NCBI GenBank assembly: GCA_002254335.1
Contig: NIVA01000083.1
Span: 1 to 10,366 of the forward strand
From: Bacteroidetes bacterium 4572_114
GTDB lineage: Bacteria; Bacteroidota; Bacteroidia; Bacteroidales; 4484-276
DNA length: 10,366 nt
Reading direction: 5' to 3'
Shown: positions 7,302 through 10,366 of the stretch, in pieces
Layout of the letters: every line of letters starts with the position of its first letter
How positions within the stretch are numbered: position 1 is the stretch's first letter
Program-made: the position numbers and the translations under genes
The notes under the pieces: generated by a model
Seen by the model: only the letters and a program-made list of their open reading frames with translations
Database searches by the model: none
Told to the model about the DNA's origin: nothing

Positions 7302-7406
7302 AAACCCTCGGGGTTTTCAGTTGTCCGCAGGACAGAATGTGAATAACCCTCAATGCAATTGGGGGCTTTTTACAAACTATTGGTCATCACAACCCCTTGT
7401 GGGTTG
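7302..7406. repeat. Cluster of four short hairpins, REP/MITE-like
   Basis: Within 105 nt there are four back-to-back inverted repeats: AAACCC-tcg-GGGTTT (7302-7316), TGTCC-gca-GGACA (7322-7334), CCCTCAAT-gca-ATTGGGGG (7347-7365, one T-G pair, followed by CTTTTT) and CAACCC-cttgt-GGGTTG (7390-7406). The first and fourth share an AACCC/GGGTT core, and the first and third both begin AACCCTC. This resembles a repetitive extragenic palindrome cluster or a small non-autonomous element, and the third hairpin could also act as a terminator. The rest of the 371-nt gap 7157-7527 has no coding potential. Confidence 0.45.
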
Positions 7407-7484
7407 AACTTGCATATAGTATTAAAAGAAATTGTTAAAATAATTTGCCCCCAGCACATCAAAATAATATTTAGCCTAAAAACA

Positions 7485-7513
7485 TTGTTAAATATTGATT
7501 TTTATTACTTTTG
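7485..7513 (+). promoter_or_regulatory. Promoter of the tRNA-Val gene
   Basis: TTG at 7485-7487, an 18-nt spacer, then TACTTTTG at 7506-7513. Both boxes and the spacing fit the Bacteroidota consensus. The start point would be near 7519, leaving about 9 nt before the tRNA. Confidence 0.8.
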
Positions 7514-7527
7514 CCCTCCAAAAAAAC

Positions 7528-7602
7528 GGGACGTTAGCTCAGTTGGTTTAGAGCGCTTGCTTGACAGGCAAGAGGTCACTGGTTCGATTCCAGTACGCCC
7601 CA
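7528..7602 (+). tRNA. tRNA-Val (anticodon GAC)
   Basis: A complete cloverleaf of 75 nt without an encoded CCA. The acceptor stem GGGACGT pairs with ACGCCCC, the D arm is GCTC/GAGC (7537-7554), the anticodon stem CTTGC/GCAAG carries loop TTGACAG with anticodon GAC at 7563-7565, and the variable loop is AGGTC. The T arm ACTGG/CCAGT carries loop TTCGATT, and the discriminator is A. GAC reads GUC/GUU valine codons. The acceptor stem has one A-C mismatch (7531 against 7598). The gene has its own promoter and terminator and stands alone. Confidence 0.93.
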
Positions 7603-7617
7603 CTATTTTAATCATAT

Positions 7618-7641
7618 GGACATATTACATGTCCTTTTTTT
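7618..7641 (+). terminator. Rho-independent terminator after tRNA-Val
   Basis: GGACAT (7618-7623) pairs with ATGTCC (7629-7634) over the loop ATTAC, followed directly by seven T. It ends the tRNA transcript and isolates the peptidase gene downstream. Confidence 0.8.
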
Positions 7642-7686
7642 ATATCCCTGATTTTAAGTAAGGTTTATCAAATAATTTTTGTGATT

Positions 7687-9891
7687 ATGAAAAAAACATT
7701 CCCAATCCTGCTCCTGGCATTCCTGCTGTTTAACCTGCCAATAAATACTCACGCGCAAGAGGAAAGCAAAAAAGAACTTACCCTCGATTTGGTTTTAAAA
7801 TCACGCGAATTTTCTCCACGTAGTGTACGTGGGGTTTCGCCGCTGAATAATGGTGAACTTTTTTCCAGGGTACGCCCCGATTCAATTAATGCCTATAGTT
7901 ATAAAACCGGTAAATTGGTTGAAGTAATCGTAACTGCCGATGAGTTGATCCCTGAAGGGGATACTGTGCCAATACCCATGCGGGGTTATAAATTTAGTGC
8001 CGGTGAATCGAAAATCCTGTTTGCCACCGAAACCGAACCCATTTACCGCAGGTCATCAAAATCAAACTTTTATATCTTCGACAGGGGAACCAAAAAATTA
8101 ACTGCTTTATCCGAAAATGGAAAACAAAGGCTGGCCGGCTTTTCGCCGGATGGTTCAAAAGTTGCGTTTGTCAGGGAAAACAATATTTTTATTAAAGACT
8201 TAACTACAGGCAAAGAAAAACAAATTACCTTCGATGGCAAGGACGGTCATATCATCAACGGCACTACCGACTGGGTTTATGAAGAGGAATTTTCGGTAAC
8301 CAAAGGGTTTTATTGGTCGCCCGAGGGTGACAGGCTCGCGTTTATGCGGTTCGACGAATCCAATGTTAAAGAATGGATGTTGACCTACTATGGCGAACTT
8401 TATCCGGACCGCCACAGCTATAAGTACCCAAAGGCCGGCGAGGACAATTCGGTAGTCACTGTTCATGTTTTTGCACTTAATTCAGGCCAAACCACATTGA
8501 TGGATGTTGGTGCGGAAACCGATCAGTATATACCTCGCATAAAGTGGGCACCGGTAGAAAACAAACTTGCCATTTACAGGGTAAACCGTTTGCAAAACAA
8601 ATTGGAAATCCTCTTTGCCGATGCCAGCTCAGGATCATCAGAAGTGGTTTATACCGAAAAGAACAAGTACTACATCGAAGATGGAAACTACGACAATATC
8701 ACCTTTCTTGATAATGGAAATCAAATAATCCTCACCAGCGAGCGTGACGGGTACAACCACATTTATCTTTACAATATTGATAAGCAGGGGCTGCAGCAAA
8801 TAACAAACGGCGATTGGGATGTTACCAATTTGATTGGTGTCGATCAGGAAAATAAAAAAGTTTATTACCAGTCTGCCGAAGTATCTCCGATGGACCGCAA
8901 TGTTTATGTTATCGGATTTAACGGAAAGGGCAAAAAGGGACTTGCCCCGCAACCAGGTTCAAACAGTGCCCGGTTCAGCAGCGATTTTACATATTTCATT
9001 AAAACCTGGTCGGATGCCAACACCCCGCCGGTTTACACAGTGAACAGGGGCAAAAACGGAAAGCTCGTCCGTGTAATGGAAGATAATCAAAAACTAAAAG
9101 ATATAAGGGCCGGTTTTCCGTTACAGCCCAAAGAATTTTTTACAATTACAACTTCCCGGGGGGTTGAACTGAACGCCTGGAAGATAATGCCTTTCGATTT
9201 CGATCCCAATAAAAAATATCCTGTCCTGTTTGATATTTACGGTGGGCCGGGTTCGCAAACCGTGCGCAATAGTTTTGGCAGGGGAGGTATGTGGAACCAA
9301 TACTTAGCTCAGGAAGGTATTATGATAGTGTCGGTGGATGTCCGTGGCTCAGGTGCCCGTGGGGAAGAATTTAAGAAAATTACCTACCGGGAGCTTGGAA
9401 AATATGAAACAGAAGACTTGATAGGATCAGCAAAATACCTGGCAAGCCTACCTTATATTGACGGTGATCATATTGGCATTTGGGGCTGGAGTTATGGCGG
9501 TTATATGTCTTCACTTTGCATGACCAAGGGGGCCGATGTTTTTGATGTGGGCATTGCAGTGGCCCCGGTTACAAATTGGAGGTACTACGACAACATCTAC
9601 ACCGAACGTTTTATGCGCACGCCCCAGGAAAACCCAACCGGCTATGATGATAACTCACCAATAAACCATGCCGATAAGCTAAAAGGGGAATTCCTGCTTA
9701 TCCATGGGATGGCCGATGACAATGTCCACCCGCAAAACACCTATGATTTTGTTACAGCACTTGTGGCCGCCGATAAGGATTTTGAATTTATGGTTTACCC
9801 AAACTCAAACCACGGCATCTACACCGGCAAAAACACACGTTTCCACCTTTACAAAAAGATGACGGATTTTTTGTTGGAGAATTTGAAGTAG
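7687..9891 (+). CDS. S9B prolyl peptidase, DPP IV/prolyl tripeptidyl peptidase type
   Basis: An exported serine peptidase of 734 residues that removes di- or tripeptides after proline (or alanine) from the N-terminus of oligopeptides. Residues 1-24 are a signal peptide ending HAQ with no lipobox, so the enzyme is periplasmic or exported further. About 40-480 form the beta-propeller, which carries the substrate-N-terminus motif DWVYEEE (D195 to E201). About 490-734 form the alpha/beta-hydrolase domain, with YGGPGSQ (Y518, oxyanion), GWSYGG (nucleophile S602), HGMADDNVH (D677) and NHG (H709), all matching DPP IV. The length is usual for the family. Dipeptidyl and tripeptidyl specificity cannot be separated by eye. 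The frame opens two codons earlier at a GTG, but the ATG at 7687 starts a standard MKK signal peptide. TAATTTTTG lies just upstream (7673-7681), a poor promoter match. No T9SS tail is present. Confidence 0.95.
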   Translation: MKKTFPILLLAFLLFNLPINTHAQEESKKELTLDLVLKSREFSPRSVRGVSPLNNGELFSRVRPDSINAYSYKTGKLVEVIVTADELIPEGDTVPIPMRGYKFSAGESKILFATETEPIYRRSSKSNFYIFDRGTKKLTALSENGKQRLAGFSPDGSKVAFVRENNIFIKDLTTGKEKQITFDGKDGHIINGTTDWVYEEEFSVTKGFYWSPEGDRLAFMRFDESNVKEWMLTYYGELYPDRHSYKYPKAGEDNSVVTVHVFALNSGQTTLMDVGAETDQYIPRIKWAPVENKLAIYRVNRLQNKLEILFADASSGSSEVVYTEKNKYYIEDGNYDNITFLDNGNQIILTSERDGYNHIYLYNIDKQGLQQITNGDWDVTNLIGVDQENKKVYYQSAEVSPMDRNVYVIGFNGKGKKGLAPQPGSNSARFSSDFTYFIKTWSDANTPPVYTVNRGKNGKLVRVMEDNQKLKDIRAGFPLQPKEFFTITTSRGVELNAWKIMPFDFDPNKKYPVLFDIYGGPGSQTVRNSFGRGGMWNQYLAQEGIMIVSVDVRGSGARGEEFKKITYRELGKYETEDLIGSAKYLASLPYIDGDHIGIWGWSYGGYMSSLCMTKGADVFDVGIAVAPVTNWRYYDNIYTERFMRTPQENPTGYDDNSPINHADKLKGEFLLIHGMADDNVHPQNTYDFVTALVAADKDFEFMVYPNSNHGIYTGKNTRFHLYKKMTDFLLENLK

Positions 9892-9893
9892 TG

Positions 9894-9945
9894 GGGGAGT
9901 GGAGAAATGGAGAAATGGAGTGAAGGAGGAATGGAGTGCGGAGAG
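9894..9945. repeat. Purine-rich tandem-like repeats after the peptidase
   Basis: A strongly purine-biased stretch made of GTGGAGAA, ATGGAGAA, ATGGAGTG, AAGGAGGA, ATGGAGTG units directly follows the peptidase stop. It looks like degenerate 8-nt tandem copies. It does not form a terminator hairpin. In the 308-nt gap 9892-10199 the other visible features are the GGCTCTT inverted repeat and the transposase promoter. Confidence 0.55.
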
Positions 9946-10147
9946 TCGGGGAAAATGCTATATCCAAACAAAAAGAATGATTAAACGACACTTGTTAGTT
10001 CGAAGTTTTCTATATAGGCTCTTAAAAAGCCACTAATGCTAACATGTTAACGATATTTATGCTACTGCTTTCAATCCGTATTGGAGTTGTATTTCTTTGA
10101 TTTCATTTATAGTGTTTAAATAGAGGCCGCTGAAAGAGCCCCATACC

Positions 10148-10163
10148 TTTGCCAGTTGGCAAA
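10148..10163. promoter_or_regulatory. Perfect palindrome over the transposase -33 box
   Basis: TTTGCCA and TGGCAAA form a perfect 7-2-7 palindrome covering the TTG of the promoter, and a further TTTGCC half-site lies at 10175-10180 inside and after the -7 box. This is where a repressor would sit. Which protein binds it is unknown. Confidence 0.45.
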
Positions 10164-10178
10164 TTCAGTGTATATTTG
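10149..10178 (+). promoter_or_regulatory. Consensus promoter of the transposase gene
   Basis: TTG at 10149-10151, a 19-nt spacer and TATATTTG at 10171-10178 match the Bacteroidota promoter consensus exactly. Transcription would start near 10184, about 16 nt before the ATG. Confidence 0.75.
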
Positions 10179-10199
10179 CCGGTATATAAGCAAGGGAAA

Positions 10200-10366
10200 A
10201 TGATGAAACAGCGAAAAAAGCATGCACCTGTGCCCGGTTATGTCAGTCCAAACCAGCTGGACCTGGAAGGGTTTGAGACACCCTTCGAGCAGGCACTCAA
10301 CCCAAAAAACCGATGGGTCACATTGGCAAACATAATCCCCTGGGATGAAATATGCAACCTCTACAT
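10200..10366 (+). CDS. IS5-like transposase, N-terminal part (cut by window end)
   Basis: The first 55 codons of a transposase. The stretch SPNQLDLEGFETPFEQ, then LNPKNRWVTLANIIPWDEICNLY, is the typical start of DUF772/InsH-type N-terminal domains found in IS5-group transposases of Bacteroidota, which precede a DDE catalytic domain not seen here. Two in-frame ATGs occur at 10200 and 10203 and either may be used; the sequence before them (AAGGGAAAA) is purine-rich. Intactness of the rest of the gene cannot be judged. Confidence 0.85.
   Translation, partial: MMKQRKKHAPVPGYVSPNQLDLEGFETPFEQALNPKNRWVTLANIIPWDEICNLY

Larger units (their letters stand above)
10017..10366 (+). mobile_element. Left part of an IS5-like insertion sequence, boundary uncertain
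   Basis: A transposase gene starts at 10200 and runs off the window. Upstream, GGCTCTTAAAAAGCC at 10017-10031 resembles the kind of terminal repeat seen in many Bacteroidota IS5-group elements and is the best left-end candidate. The right end is not in the window, so neither the repeat nor a target duplication can be confirmed. The true end could lie closer to the gene, for example near 10140. Confidence 0.4.

Noticed and set aside
7353..7661. 102-codon frame covering the hairpins and the tRNA
   Set aside because: It reads through a well-formed tRNA gene and a hairpin cluster, so it is a chance frame.
7681..7686. GTG start two codons before the peptidase ATG
   Set aside because: The ATG at 7687 begins a typical MKK signal peptide, and the GTG overlaps the possible -7 element.
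8200..8952. Antisense frames within the S9 peptidase
   Set aside because: They are complementary to conserved propeller sequence and show no independent signals.

Overview
The window looks like a chromosomal segment of a Bacteroidota bacterium, probably a Bacteroidales/Marinilabiliales- or Cytophagales-like relative; I cannot place it more finely. Four signs support this: a secreted glycoside hydrolase ending in a type A T9SS sorting domain, a DUF4421-like protein, a dipeptidyl-peptidase-IV type S9 peptidase of the kind common in the phylum, and several promoter elements of the Bacteroidota type (TTG, about 19 nt, TAnnTTTG).

Layout. Positions 1-301 hold no intact gene, but a minus-strand reading frame there resembles the decayed end of a PKD-type domain. 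A large T9SS-exported GH13 alpha-amylase-family enzyme follows on the minus strand (302-3118). Everything after it is on the plus strand. After a divergent intergenic region with a striking set of GGAAAC/GTTTCC half-sites comes an overlapping two-gene operon (3444-4443): a small GNAT-like protein followed by a HigA-like helix-turn-helix protein, arranged like a toxin-antitoxin module. Next are an exported DUF4421-like beta-rich protein (4549-5592), a monocistronic 85-residue hypothetical protein with its own promoter and terminator (5713-5970), and an acyltransferase-3 membrane protein (6083-7156). A hairpin-rich non-coding stretch (about 7300-7410) then leads to a tRNA-Val(GAC) gene with a good promoter and terminator. 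An S9B prolyl peptidase follows (7687-9891). After a purine-rich repeat tract, the window ends inside an IS5-like transposase (from 10200), which is preceded by a consensus promoter overlapped by a perfect palindrome.

How the genes relate. Most genes look like independent housekeeping or accessory units rather than one pathway. The amylase and the peptidase are exported degradative enzymes, for alpha-glucans and for proline-containing oligopeptides. The acyltransferase probably modifies a surface glycan. The most system-like element is the GNAT/HTH pair with its putative operator, which I propose as a toxin-antitoxin-like or self-regulated module. The accessory signals (hairpin cluster, purine repeats, transposase, PKD remnant) sit mostly between the genes and at the window edges.
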